Source: Brettanomyces bruxellensis (taxonomy: Eukaryota; Ascomycota; Pichiomycetes; Pichiales; Pichiaceae). Taken from it: a stretch of DNA of 64,000 nt. The translations under genes and the position numbers were made by a program. Positions 50,873 through 63,440 of this stretch are shown here, in pieces; positions within the stretch are counted from its first letter, which is position 1, and each line of letters opens with the position of its first letter. The notes under the pieces were generated by a model, which was not told where the DNA came from, made no database searches, and was given only the letters and a program-made list of their open reading frames with translations. Where the stretch lies: the NCBI RefSeq assembly GCF_011074885.1, contig NC_054684.1:521001-585000 (forward strand). Reading direction: 5' to 3'.

Positions 50873-53425
50873 CTATAGAAGTAAACTGATAAGTACTGAA
50901 ATTGCAACTGGGAAGGCATATTCAAGGCTTGCACCAGAACCCTCATAAATTGCAACATCCGATGATGCATTTGTATATTCCGAAGAGGATGTTTCCCATT
51001 CAGATGATGAAAAGGTAGATTCGGATGTTATTTCTTCGGCAGTTTGTGGAATCACAGCAGACTTATTTGGTTGCTCAGATGAAGCACTTGTTTCAATCTT
51101 TGATGTCTTTCCAGCTTCTATTGCTCCACCAGCAGTTTTAGAAATGTCTGTTATATCTGTCGTAGAACCAGTATTAAATTCATCGGTCACAACTTCTCCA
51201 GTAATAGTTAAAGCTGTAGGATTTGGAATAGTGGCAAAGTCTGTTGTACCCTTGGAATTTTCATTCACCGTTGAACTTGAATCATTTGAATAGAAAGCAA
51301 AAGTTTTGGAGTCTGAGTATTTTGCAGATGTCGTTCCCCCACTGGATTGAGAGCTATAAGGCTCTTCCACGATAATTATACTTTTTGTTAGAACTTTATT
51401 ATCAGAGGTGAATGTTGCGATCTTTGTTGTGACCGATTTACAAGGGACATCAGTGGTAACAGTAATTGTGGAGATGCTTGGTCTCTCAACAAGTATTATA
51501 CTACCTATAATCTTCTTTCCTCTAGATGTGTAAGTAGTAGCAACAGTAGTAGTAGTCTCTGACTCAACATCCGTGGTCGTCGTAATAACTGGAAGAGTTG
51601 GTTCTTCCACAAGCACAACAGTACTGGTGATAGTATTATCTTTTGAAGTGTATGTTGTAGGAACAGTTGTGGTAGTCTCTGCCTCGACATCTGTTGTTGT
51701 GGTGATAGTAGAGAGAGGTGGTTCCTCGACAAGCACAATAGTGCTGGTGATCGTACTATCTCCAGAGGTGTATGTTGTAGGAACAGTTGTGGTAGTCTCT
51801 GCCTCGACATCTGTTGTTGTGGTGGTAGTAGAGAGAGGTGGTTCCTCGACAAGCACAATAGTGCTGGTGATCGTACTATCTCCAGAGGTGTATGTTGTAG
51901 GAACAGTTGTGGTAGTCTCTGCCTCGACATCTGTTGTTGTGGTGGTAGTAGAGAGAGGTGGTTCCTCGACAAGCACAATAGTGCTGGTGATCGTACTATC
52001 TCCAGAGGTGTATGTTGTAGGAACAGTTGTGGTAGTCTCTGCCTCGACATCTGTTGTTGTGGTGGTAGTAGAGAGAGGTGGTTCCTCGACAAGCACAATA
52101 GTGCTGGTGATCGTACTATCTCCAGAGGTGTATGTTGTAGGAACAGTTGTGGTAGTCTCTGCCTCGACATCTGTTGTTGTGGTGGTAGTAGAGAGAGGTG
52201 GTTCCTCGACAAGCACAATAGTGCTGGTGATCGTACTATCTCCAGAGGTGTATGTTGTAGGAACAGTTGTGGTAGTCTCTGCCTCGACATCTGTTGTTGT
52301 GGTGGTAGTAGAGAGAGGTGGTTCCTCGACAAGCACAATAGTGCTGGTGATCGTACTATCTCCAGAGGTGTATGTTGTAGGAACAGTTGTGGTAGTCTCT
52401 GCCTCGACATCTGTTGTTGTGGTGGTAGTAGAGAGAGGTGGTTCCTCGACAAGCACAATAGTGCTGGTGATCGTACTATCTCCAGAGGTGTATGTTGTAG
52501 GAACAGTTGTGGTAGTCTCTGCCTCGACATCTGTTGTTGTGGTGGTAGTAGAGAGAGGTGGTTCCTCGACAAGCACAATAGTGCTGGTGATCGTACTATC
52601 TCCAGAGGTGTATGTTGTAGGAACAGTTGTGGTAGTCTCTGCCTCAACATCTGTTGTAACAGTATTTGTATTAAAAGGCAATGTTGCTGAAGAAGATGAA
52701 CATGATCCGTCAATGTTAACGAACTGATAAATATAATCACTAAAATCAGTAATAGAGTTCCCAGCTGGGTCAACAACAGTAAAGGATAAAAGTGCTCTTG
52801 AATTAACATTTGCGTATCTCAACTTAATTGGGTAAAATGATCCTGCAGAGAGATATACTGAATAAGAAGAAGCGCCATCTTTCTGGGCATCGAAACTTCT
52901 TCCTGTGGCAAAGTCAGGTTTGACATCGTTGTTAGTGGCTGATGGATCGCAACAATCCAATCCTTTTCCAAACCACACAGCAGCAAAATCATCCACATTT
53001 GTAAGTTCTATAGTGTAGACACCTGATGTTTCTGCATAAAAGTATCCACTCATTTCTAGAGCAAAATGCCACAAATAAATAGTAAATGTTCCAATTTCTG
53101 AAGTTGCATATGTATTCTCTTCATCATAATAACTAAGTGTTGGGCTAACAATACCTGTTATACTACCAATTAATCCATATTGACTATAACCTGTTTCAAA
53201 GAATTCAGTACTGACACTTCCATCTGCAGTATTTCCTGCTGCTGCCCCTGTTAACGGGTAGGAATAATAGGTCTCAGCAAAACCTGAAACACTTCCAACT
53301 TGATCTCCATACAGGCAACCAACACCACCCTCGGTGGCGACATATTCAGCTATAGCTTCCCCAATTAAGCTCTGAGATAGAGCAATAAACTGAAGGACGC
53401 TCTTGAATCGAAAATAGAATCTCAT
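50873..53425 (-). CDS. PA14/GLEYA-type GPI-anchored adhesin with a 40-residue repeat array
   Basis: An 850-residue flocculin-like adhesin. A signal peptide (about 1-26) is followed by a PA14/GLEYA lectin domain (about 30-245). It includes the calcium-binding aspartate pair D145-D146 in LTNVDDFAAVWFGKG and adjacent cysteines C158-C159. Such domains bind surface sugars such as mannose. Eight near-perfect 40-residue repeats (TTYTSGDSTITSTIVLVEEP type) and three diverged ones form the stalk. A Ser/Thr-rich region and a GPI signal after AIYEGSGASLEYAF complete it. Function in cell-cell or surface adhesion is inferred from domains. The repeat array should make its length vary between strains. Confidence 0.9.
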   Translation of the reverse strand: MRFYFRFKSVLQFIALSQSLIGEAIAEYVATEGGVGCLYGDQVGSVSGFAETYYSYPLTGAAAGNTADGSVSTEFFETGYSQYGLIGSITGIVSPTLSYYDEENTYATSEIGTFTIYLWHFALEMSGYFYAETSGVYTIELTNVDDFAAVWFGKGLDCCDPSATNNDVKPDFATGRSFDAQKDGASSYSVYLSAGSFYPIKLRYANVNSRALLSFTVVDPAGNSITDFSDYIYQFVNIDGSCSSSSATLPFNTNTVTTDVEAETTTTVPTTYTSGDSTITSTIVLVEEPPLSTTTTTTDVEAETTTTVPTTYTSGDSTITSTIVLVEEPPLSTTTTTTDVEAETTTTVPTTYTSGDSTITSTIVLVEEPPLSTTTTTTDVEAETTTTVPTTYTSGDSTITSTIVLVEEPPLSTTTTTTDVEAETTTTVPTTYTSGDSTITSTIVLVEEPPLSTTTTTTDVEAETTTTVPTTYTSGDSTITSTIVLVEEPPLSTTTTTTDVEAETTTTVPTTYTSGDSTITSTIVLVEEPPLSTTTTTTDVEAETTTTVPTTYTSGDSTITSTIVLVEEPPLSTITTTTDVEAETTTTVPTTYTSKDNTITSTVVLVEEPTLPVITTTTDVESETTTTVATTYTSRGKKIIGSIILVERPSISTITVTTDVPCKSVTTKIATFTSDNKVLTKSIIIVEEPYSSQSSGGTTSAKYSDSKTFAFYSNDSSSTVNENSKGTTDFATIPNPTALTITGEVVTDEFNTGSTTDITDISKTAGGAIEAGKTSKIETSASSEQPNKSAVIPQTAEEITSESTFSSSEWETSSSEYTNASSDVAIYEGSGASLEYAFPVAISVLISLLL
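51661..52680 (-). repeat. 120-bp tandem repeat array inside the adhesin gene
   Basis: Units start at 51661, 51781, 51901 and every 120 bp on to 52621; seven of them (51781-52620) look identical by eye, including synonymous positions. Further copies at 51420-51660, nearer the 3' end of the gene, are progressively diverged. Unit length is a multiple of three, so copy-number changes keep the frame. Confidence 0.95.
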
Positions 53426-56400
53426 ATTATGTCTAAACTCTTACAAAAAGATAGCTCGTAACACTCATTAAAAGAACCAGAATCTTCCTCATTAGAAAAC
53501 TCTTTTTTGGAGTTATTAGTATGCTTAGATACTATAGTACTTATATATATTACGTAAAATTGTTGGTATTTATCATAATTTCTCAAATGATGGAGATAAT
53601 TATAAATGCATGCATAAAGCTTTTACTCCTGTATCTTTTTCCTGAAAGAATTGTTTTATAAAATGCAGCAACAACTAAAAATGGAAAAAGATGCTCTGTG
53701 GAACTTTATTTGCTTAATATTAAATCTACCTATTCTATTATTTTGTGGAATAAAATAGCCCTACATATGCAACCTCACTGGCTTCTGCAAAAATTGTAAA
53801 GACCTAGACATGAACATATGATATTCGCTTTATTAGGAAATCTCATTGTATTTAGATTGAGATTGACATGATAATTTTTAAGAAATACAGCCATTTTTTT
53901 TCTTCCATAGGAACCCCTATAAATGTTGAGCATTGTCTCGAACAATGTTGTTGTGGTTCCTTTCAACTCATTGTTATTTTCCTTCCTCATTTTGTCCAAA
54001 GGTTTATTCTAATCAGGCACGATGATCATCCTTGTAATATAAATATAAATATGTCTGCATCGGCGTAATCCATTACTGCTAATAACAATTTTTTTATTTT
54101 TTTTTTAAATTGTGATGTTTATATTGGACCGGATAAAATAATTAAAGCTGCTTTCGAAACTTAATAATAAATACTTCCTTGTGTATAATATACATCATAT
54201 ACATTCGTACGATAGAAGCATATTAGTTGATCGCTTCTTCCAAAATACAGTTATATAGGAATACACTACATCCCAAAGTACTGTTTCTTGTGAAATATAG
54301 AGTTTTCTCTAGCGGTAACTAACTTTGGACGATCTATTTGTAAGCACTGAAAGAGTTTATCCCATAAATTTTGTATATTATAATTGTTTCATGCAGAAGA
54401 ACCTTGTTGATATATTTATCGGTTGTTTGATTGTGAAATTTACAATTAAAGGTAAGGCGAGAGACAGTGTTGTGACAAAAGCCAAATTTTTATCTGGAAA
54501 TATCATACCAAAGGAGTAAAGTCATACAGCGTTGAAGGATAATTAGCTAACTTAATAACTGATATATTAATGAAACTTGACTGGTAAGAAATTAGTCAAT
54601 TGCAGAAGTTGAAAATCAACAGCAAATTTTTTTGTTATTGTTATTGTTTTTCCCCCACCCCCTCTTTTTTCGAGGTATGCATCGATTTTCTAAAAAGTTT
54701 ATGCAGACGGATTTAAAGAAGAAAAGGAAGGCAGCAATTGAGATGACGAATAAATAGATGCATAATATTTTGCAGTTTTACATAACTGAGAGAATCAGTT
54801 TTATTATTTTGTCTACAACTTGATGTTTCTTTGTTAAAGTTAGTGTTACCAGATTTATATAGTATTTCGATGTTTATCGTAGTGTGTAATAAAGAGTATG
54901 TATAATAATATACAAAAGGGAATATCACCACTTTATATAGATGTAGTTCTCGTATTAATCAGATGATATAACAATACCATCTTTCCTTACTTGAACTCCA
55001 TTGTTCGAGAACTTTCTTGTTTTGACAGCATTCTTTTTTAACTTTAATGTAACGTCTATGGAAAACTTAAATCGAAAAACGAGTTCTTTTAGCTAACAGA
55101 AAAGCAAAATTGACTAGAAAACTACTGAAGATTTGATCAATATAACTATTTGCTAATAAAACCAATGTAATATAATAGATTAAGGCAACAAGAATTAATT
55201 TAATCGAAAATTTATGAAAGCGAAGTAATTGTATTATCCATTGGAACACTAAATTTCTAGATACTAAATCGCATGATTAAATATTTGTCTGTTAAAAGAT
55301 ATGCCTATAAATATTAACTTAGCCTAGCAATAAAAAAGCACTTGTGATATTCTGAAAACACAATCTGATTTAAGACACATAACATGGAATAATAGATCTA
55401 AATGAAGCGATGATAAGGCTTATAAAAAAACAAATTACTATTTATGAAAAAGAAACTGCGAGACTTCCAATTATAAGGCAAAACATCTTAGAAGGCTTAA
55501 TTTTACAAGTTAATGAAAAAGGACCTGTTTATGTCCGACACAAAAACTACACGAAGAAAAGAGCAAAATTAGTAGAATAAAACAAACATTGATAATAAAT
55601 ATGCAATAAGAACGAACAAAGTGGGAGTATATTCCTGCTTAAACTGAGCTTATTTGAAATATACATATAATGGTAATACAAAGCATGAGACTTTCTTCAA
55701 AACAAGCAGATCATGTTATTGAGATTGATATTCACACAAATGTTCTTAGAACAGAATCTAACTATTCTCTTAGAAATTAAATAAAGCACTGTGAATCAAG
55801 GGAAAGAACAATATCTTCAAGAAAAATAGAATGATTAACCACATCAATTCACAATTCCAAAAGAAAAAAAATATTTAAATAGATATTCATATAGTGCTAT
55901 TGATACATTGCAATGCTTTTGTAACAATATCAACTCCAATGTGTATTAATGCTAAATCGAGTTCTGAGGGCATATATTAGTACCAAACATCATTGCATTC
56001 ATGAACTATACTTGATATGATAAGGTATAATGACCAATGAACATTAAGGCAAAGGTTTGCAGAATCTGATAAAGAAAATGTAAATACTATTGGATGCTTT
56101 GTGCATAAACATTTCAGAATCAATTCCATTTGAAACCAATCATGTCTTGTTCTTACTAAAACGTATAAAGTGGAACCACAAGGACAAATACCAAAGCTGT
56201 AACTTGCCTAAGAATTGTTAAATCTCCATAAAGTTGACAGTTTAGTTTGGACGCAACGCTTTCACAATTCAAGCATTGAAACATGTCCCTCGATAATGCA
56301 AAGCATACTTTAAATATTCTTAAGGTATCCATTCGATAACTACATACATGCTCCATAAGATGTACAGCAATAACTTCACTTCCATGGTAAAAATCTGTGA

Positions 56401-59400
56401 ATATATCGCCAGAAAATATAACTAACTAGCAGAGAGAAAATAATATAGTAGCAAAAGCAGTACCAAGACAAGCGATCAGTTTAAAGTATAACTAATATCA
56501 TCACTAATATAAATGTACCTCATAAATGGCAAAATGAAGAACAATAATAACAAAAGTAGTACATCATCATCATTCATATAAGGCATTAATCTCGCTCAAT
56601 AGAATGCATTAAAAGTGTACAATTTATTTATTTGTTTTAACAAATAAATTAAGATACTCAAGAAGACTTCACTGCTGTAACAACATAGAAACAATTGATA
56701 AATCATCTGAAACAGTAGTTTTGAGATACCTGACAATGAAAGTAGTCTAATATACTTCATTTCACCGAGTGATGTAACAGTACAATTCTCAGCGGTGCAA
56801 CTAGAAAATACACAACTAGTCGGTGCCGCAATCCATAAAATATTTAAAGGATCCATTTGGAGGGTACTGGAATTGCAAAGCAAATTAAACTGAAATAGTC
56901 ATTCTATCTCTTATTAATTGGACACATCCTTGATTGTCATGTGAGCATCACCGATTCATAGCATCTATATATTCCAGATCATACTTACTGTTGAAGATTT
57001 CATGAACCTCACTGAATCATTTGATATCAAAAATGTAGTGCATCCCATAATCGAAGATCGTCATCTTGAATTTGTATTTTAATAATGGAAACAAGTTGAA
57101 TATTATAACACAAACCCACCAACCACTAGATTTCTTGCAATTCAAAAACCATTAAAAATCCGCTTGTATGTCACACGATGAAGCTGATATTAATATTGTA
57201 ATTCAGCATTAAATGCCTGAAAACTGTTGCTCATAAAAATACTTGATAAAGATGCGCTTTAAATGATTCATGTTGAGATCTTTAAATGAGGGACATATAT
57301 TCATATGACTTCAAGTTTGAAAGCTATCTGATATGATAAAAGTTTGGAAATCAAAGAAATGAAATTTGGTGCAACATGGTATTAAAAGCCTTTAAGATGC
57401 CTTCTATTTATTTTTCCAGAATATATGACAGACGACAACACTAAAACCGGTTTTCTTGAGGGATATGCCAACTTTATGGAGGTGCTCTCAGAAGTAAAAA
57501 TTACCACATGAAAGCAAAGAAGAAATATCATAAATGAGTATGTTATAGGGTGCATTTAATTGCAATTGAACAGACTATACGCATATTAAACATCATTCAT
57601 TAAAATAGATGAAACGGTTAAAATTTAAGAACTATGAATATTTGCATGAATGCATTCTGACAATCATTGTGTGAATGAAATTAGTTAAGACGACACGAAC
57701 TACCAAGTCACTACCTAGAGTATATTGGATCTGAGTGCACGCCCTGGCGTTTGCTAAACATTAGTCAGGGTGGCTTATGCAGTCGTAAAAAATATGGGCT
57801 AAACTAATCAATCATTGCTCTAGCTAGAAGGCATACTGAACAGTGTGGTCAAGCTTGCATATCTAAAAATAAATATAATAACAAACAAAGACTGGTTAGT
57901 TGATTTGATTTCATTTTTCAAGCACAGACTGTGAATAATGTGCTGCTGACAAAAATTCCTCAAAGTAAAAAAATATGACCATCACTATTTCTTTTACGTG
58001 TCACGTCTCCTTTATTTTCTTCCTTGAATTCATAGCTGTGTGTCATCAAGGTAATTTCATCCTTTTTATATGAATGAACAAAGGATGAAAGCAATGAATA
58101 TGATGAATGTATATCAAACATATCAAAAATTTCAGTTAGCATTGAATGCTCGATGAGAATTCTCTGCAAATGCATCGCTGGAAGTTAGCCAACATCAAAC
58201 GGTCACATTATGCTATACCTTCTCAAAAAATTCTCAGATGTTAGCTTTTACTAGTGTTTCATCTCTAAGCATACGTGGAGCAAGAAAAGCAATCTTATGA
58301 TGATGTATCAAATGCTAGAAACAATGCATCTGCCTTAAAATGAGTACATGAAATCACCATCATTCATGATTACCGCTTGTTGGACAATTTAAGGTTCAGC
58401 CATAAGGTATTTTAGGAATTTTGCAAGCTAGAAGACAGAATGTGATTGATCTTTGATATACATATTTAAAACTCAGATCAAGCATTTAAAATAAGACTTC
58501 CATTGGAAAAAGAAAGTTGAAGAACTAAAATCCAAATTTCATTGCTATTCCTTCTGCAAACCAAACTAGAGGATATTGAACCGCAACATGTGTGATAAAC
58601 ACTATTAAGCATGCTTTAGCTTTGCAAATGGATGTACTTTGTGATGTATGTTCAAGATTATCTCTATCAAACATTGTGAACCATATAGTGATTTTTGCTC
58701 TACTTCTACAATATTAGAAGTATTTATGGGATCGTCAAGACCGTTGCCATCACAATCGCTATAATTTATTGGAAAGTTGAAGAAGAAACAGATACTTGAA
58801 TTTATGAATACATAACATTCTATTGAAGAGAAATCCTCTAAAAGGCTTTTACAAAGTTGGAAGCACCCTTGATTAATCTAGTGATTATAATTAAAATTAT
58901 GCTATCTTTGAAGGAATACAGTTCTTTGAAATTATATGACCTGAACATTCTTAGAAAAGTCTATCCGTAGATGAGGAACTCCAGAGATTGAAATAAAAAT
59001 TATCATTTGAACTGTTATGAAATAGTTTCGAGGGCCCGAAGTCGATAACAGGTACCATATTGGGGCAGTATTGTTGCTTTGCTCGACTTATAGTCAATAC
59101 ATTTTATGATACACGACAATTTCATTTCCATAAGGTGGAATAGATGCTTACTTATTGGGCACACCTTAAATTTCTCTTTTGTACGTTTCAAACCTAACAG
59201 ATTGTTCAACATATTACAAAATTTATGATTATGGCGAAAATTGGGGAAGAATTTACTGGATTACAACATTTACACATGATTGCGCTGAATTCTAGTTGCT
59301 TTACATCTTATAAAGCGCATGCTATTGGGACAGATATTATGAAACCGGCCAATACTGTATTACACCATGTGATGAAACTGCTCACATTTTGACTGAAAGA

Positions 59401-60179
59401 TCGGAAACCTTAATTGTCAAGTTATCTGCTAGTAAGGGATAATGGATATACTTTCGACTGATAGCTCCTAAAGATCAAATAATACTTGTGGTGCTAATCG
59501 TGTTTCCAGGTAGAGACAGCGCCTCTAGCGATTGCATATTGACCTCAGTATCACTTCTAGGTGAACAACTTAGGATAGTTTACCAACATTTAACATTCAA
59601 TTCTCTAACTTGCATCGTTGGACGATGATGTTGTTGACTTGCGTTTACTGGAAAGTACACTTATACAAGTCTACATTCATACCTTGGTCGTCTACTTGAT
59701 AGAAGTCTAGTTCAATTGTATATACAACCATTAGAAATTCAAAAGACAGTTTGATTTGTCAAAACAGCTTTTTTGTTAGAATAGAGTTTACAAATTGTTG
59801 GTAACCAACAATTGAAATCTAAACTTCAACAATACTGGATGGTAATTGCTATTTGATGACTAAAAGAATATCCTAAAACATAACGTTAATCCATCCATCC
59901 ACACAGATAGAAGATGTGACCGAGTGCTGTTTCTATTTGAGCATATTGAAAATCTTCTGATATACATAGAGGTATTCCACAGGAAAGGAGCTAACTGACT
60001 GTTGATGGATTAATAATTAACGACTTAAATATCTTGGTGAGTCCCACGAACACTTATTGATAGGTACTCAAATTTTATTGCAAAGCGTTAAAGAAATGAT
60101 TAGAGTTCGTCTAACTTTGAACAGATATATTTGCAATTTATCAGTGCTAATTTATGATTTTTTTGAGTCGGATTACAGT
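53426..60179. other. Gene desert, first part
   Basis: About 6.8 kb in which the longest frames are under 100 codons, lack motifs and fall on both strands. AT-rich with no obvious tandem array. The first few hundred bases must hold the adhesin promoter. Nothing else is identifiable; a centromere, a replication region or a decayed subtelomere are possibilities. Confidence 0.55.
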
Positions 60180-60264
60180 GAACACTCCTTTTATTAAGCC
60201 TGTACCTTTGGTGTACTATGATTATACGGCACTTTATTCCTGCATTTACCAACTGTAGACTTCA

Positions 60265-60665
60265 TAGCATCATGATGTGCTAATATTAGCTATGGACACT
60301 AGAAGGGCTTCTAGTGTTTAAAACATGTTGCTAATACATCAATGGTTCTTTCAAGCAGTAGGAGCTTACTAGTGTGCTTGCGGTAAATACACATTTTTAG
60401 TTGCAGACGTAGTTAGATATTACCGAAGTCTAAATTGTTGCCATAACTTTATGTAGTACTTGTGGAGACGCCTTATTTAAGGATCTATCGACAGTTAAGT
60501 AAGATATGTTTTAAGAAACGGAATATCATCTATCTTGCTGCTGAGTGTTCCGAGTGAACTGGAAGAAGCAGACAGCATCGTATTTGAAAATAGGAGGGTG
60601 GCAGTGAAGGCCTATCGTTACAAGAAAGTATTTAAAAACACCATTTTGTTGACAAATCATCCAGT
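60265..60665 (+). repeat. Decayed repeat, copy 1, with a near-perfect palindrome
   Basis: Shares GATGTGCTA, TTAGCTATGGACACTAGAAG, ACGTAGTTAGATATTA and GCATCGTATTTGAAA with 62828-63440. A hairpin-forming palindrome has 10-bp arms ACACTAGAAG (60296-60305) and CTTCTAGTGT (60308-60317) around 2 bp. The frame at 60535-60744 may be a remnant of a former reading frame. Confidence 0.6.
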
Positions 60666-62336
60666 AAACTTGAAACAAAATATGCTATTCCGCTTTACAT
60701 CAGGAAAGGAAACACGTAGACCAGAGATGTTGCTTACGCATTAATCATACTTTTATGGGGTCACAATATCATAATCCAATAATAGACAAGGAATGACCAA
60801 AATATCATTGAAAGAGTACAAAAACAATCATGAATCAGTGCACTTCAACCATTATAATGATAACAATTAGTCGATAATGGATATAATCGTCAGGTCCATC
60901 CTGTATATGTTGACTTAGATACATTGACACCCAGAATATAAAAACAATAGAAAGGTATTCAAATAATCAAGATACCACCTTGAAAACTAAATCACGTTAT
61001 TTTTTTAAAGATGATCGTCGCCTCGTCCAAGCTGTCAAAAGAAAGGTAAAGCGTCTTCAGTTAACTTGTTTACTTTTTTGGTCATATTTTTTGAGCACGC
61101 GCTGCGGAGAAAAAATTTATTTTTCCTACTGCATTCCATAAAAGCTCATTTACGTGCCAACCTTTCTTCAGTCTATCATATATTACAAGTTAAGGATAAT
61201 GATTTACTTTACATGTAAATAATGAAGAGAGAAATTGGTAGCTGATGTTTCATAGATTTATGCGTGAATGATTGCTTCAAGGAAGCGGTCGTTGAAGGAT
61301 ATAACAAGACGTTGGGGTAGTACATGCTATCTTGTTGAATTATCTAAGGGTCACCTATACAAGGATGCTTTTCTAGACTACGATGCCTCTTGTGGACAAG
61401 AGAATGGACTACTTTATTACATTTGATTTTTTAAAGCAAGTGGCGCGCTGCTCTGAGTGTTCTTTGTCGCTTCTGACAAGATTTACGCGTGATATTATAC
61501 TTCGCTTGAGTAATCTCTTTGCTATCTGTCGCATTGGGTGCTGTTTAACGTTTATGACATTTCTTGCAGTTCAATAATTAATAAGTCAAGAATAAAGCGC
61601 ATGAGATCTTATCATTTCTATAGTTATTCGATTGGGTTGAAGGAAAGAAAAGCATTATCTTCACAGAAATTGCCGAAATATGAAGTTCTTTGAACAATCA
61701 TCCAACCAAGCGATACAGCGTTTAGTCAACGCTTAGTCTTTCGCTCAAATTTCTTAATTATTTGGTGGGCAATTTCGAAGCATGAAGGCAGGCAATTATA
61801 TGTTAATGATGATACAAGAGCTGAATCGCACGATGAGCTGTATCTTATAGCTATTTCACTTTCTCAAGATTATCTTGATGCTTGTTATCAATATCATGTT
61901 ACGTATTCTGAAAGCTGATTTTGTGCTTTAAAGGATGAAATGCCCACCACTTTATTTGGATATCAAATTCCTGTCTTTATCCTCCGTGTTTAGAGGGGCA
62001 GGAAGGAAAAGCTGAATAAATTTAGTATGCGGGTTGCATTGCTTTGCTTATAGAAGAGGTGTATACTTTCCAAGTTTAGATGCAATATTTTCATTTTGAC
62101 GACTCAAGAATACTGGTGAATTTTAAATGAAGTTAAGATATTTCACGACGCTTTGAAGTCATCATTCGTGCATTTATGCCAAATTTTATTTCAATGTGAA
62201 AACATGTAAGTTTAGAAATTGTGCTCATGTTTTACTAATAGCGTGTTATAATTACACGAGGCAAGTACTAGCTACGGATGCACATTTATTACAGCTAAAG
62301 ATACGTATTGAGTGGACACGTCATGATTTCTTTTAT

Positions 62337-62396
62337 TGCTTATTTCAATCCACCAACCCTTCTTGGTGCTTATTTCAATCCACCAACCCTTCTTGG
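62337..62396 (+). repeat. 30-bp direct tandem duplication
   Basis: Two adjacent identical 30-bp units, 62337-62366 and 62367-62396, each beginning TGCTTATTTCAATCCACCAA. A recent local duplication in otherwise decayed sequence. Confidence 0.95.
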
Positions 62397-62827
62397 AATA
62401 CTCAATGGCTTCATGGTCATTTGTGCATCAAAATTTGACAAAAAGTACGCTCACGGGTCAACTTGTATTGGGAATCTAGCTGCAAATAATTGAGCTGAAA
62501 TTGGTCATTTTCAGACTGTTAAACCTACAGTTGTTATGATGTTACATTTCATACCTAATTCAAGTGTTGATGCAACAGAGATTAACTGCATTTTGATTCG
62601 CTCCTTATTACGACCACCTTTGCGAGAATTACAAGTCTTCATAAAAAAGCAGTCTCCATATTGCTTACATTAAACTACCGCTAGATAGACGACGCTTCGC
62701 TTGCTCAATATTAGTAGAACGATATTGACCTGTGCTTTGGGTATTTTATGTTTGAATGTGTATTTGTTTGTATTCACAAACTGTCTAGCTTATAACACTT
62801 CATTGCCGGATATATAGAAGAGTATAT

Positions 62828-63440
62828 TTGATGTGCTATTCTTAGTTATAGACATTAGAAAGGGTTCTAGTGTTTGAAACTAATTATTAGAATGTCAACT
62901 GGCATGTGTTCACGGGGTCCTGACGTATAACCTTTTAGGTGGAAACGTAGTCGGATATTATGAAATTTGAATCAGACTTTCTGTTAAAAGAACAATGGTA
63001 AGCTATTCTCTTTGGAAGATGTAACTTCAGAGTTTTTTTACCAGTCATGGAAGAACATAGCTCGTTCTTCCGATCGAGTCGTGGAGGATGTGGGTAATCT
63101 TGAGGCGATTTATCATCGTCTGCGGCTTGCCTGATTGAAGATGTCGGTAACAGCTGATTGCCAGTACTCTTGCCGTCACCACAAAATGAATTTTTGTATT
63201 ATTGTGTAAGGTATTGGGGTAATGTATTGTATTATAGGCTTCAAACTGAAAATTATGTTAGTACTCCTACGCGGAACTTTACAAATTCTGACAAGCCTTT
63301 TAATCTTCTGTAGACGCAATCTCGATCGACCAAAGCATAAAACAAAAATTGAGAAATATGATATCTGAAAGCTTGTTGCTGGTGCTCCCGGGTAAACCGA
63401 GCGAAGTCAGCGGTATCGTATTTGAAACTTTGGTGAGTAC
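62828..63440 (+). repeat. Decayed repeat, copy 2
   Basis: Aligns in order with copy 1: GATGTGCTATTCTTAGTTAT, GACATTAGAAAGGGTTCTAG (the palindrome partly eroded), ACGTAGTCGGATATTA and GGTATCGTATTTGAAAC. It is longer than copy 1 because of inserted sequence. No intact gene. Confidence 0.6.

Noticed and set aside
51661..52680. CRISPR-like regular repeats
   Set aside because: Units are directly adjacent, coding, 120 bp and without unique spacers, in a eukaryotic adhesin gene.
51573..52727. Plus-strand frame of 384 codons opposite the adhesin repeats
   Set aside because: Same repeat artefact; the Val/Ser-rich translation mirrors the Thr-rich coding strand.
51505..52809. Long minus-strand frame of 434 codons inside the adhesin
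   Set aside because: It exists only because the 120-bp repeat is a multiple of three and lacks stops in other frames. The translation is a repeated Leu/Gln/Pro-rich string with no start context or motif, whereas the adhesin frame has a signal peptide, PA14 domain and GPI signal.
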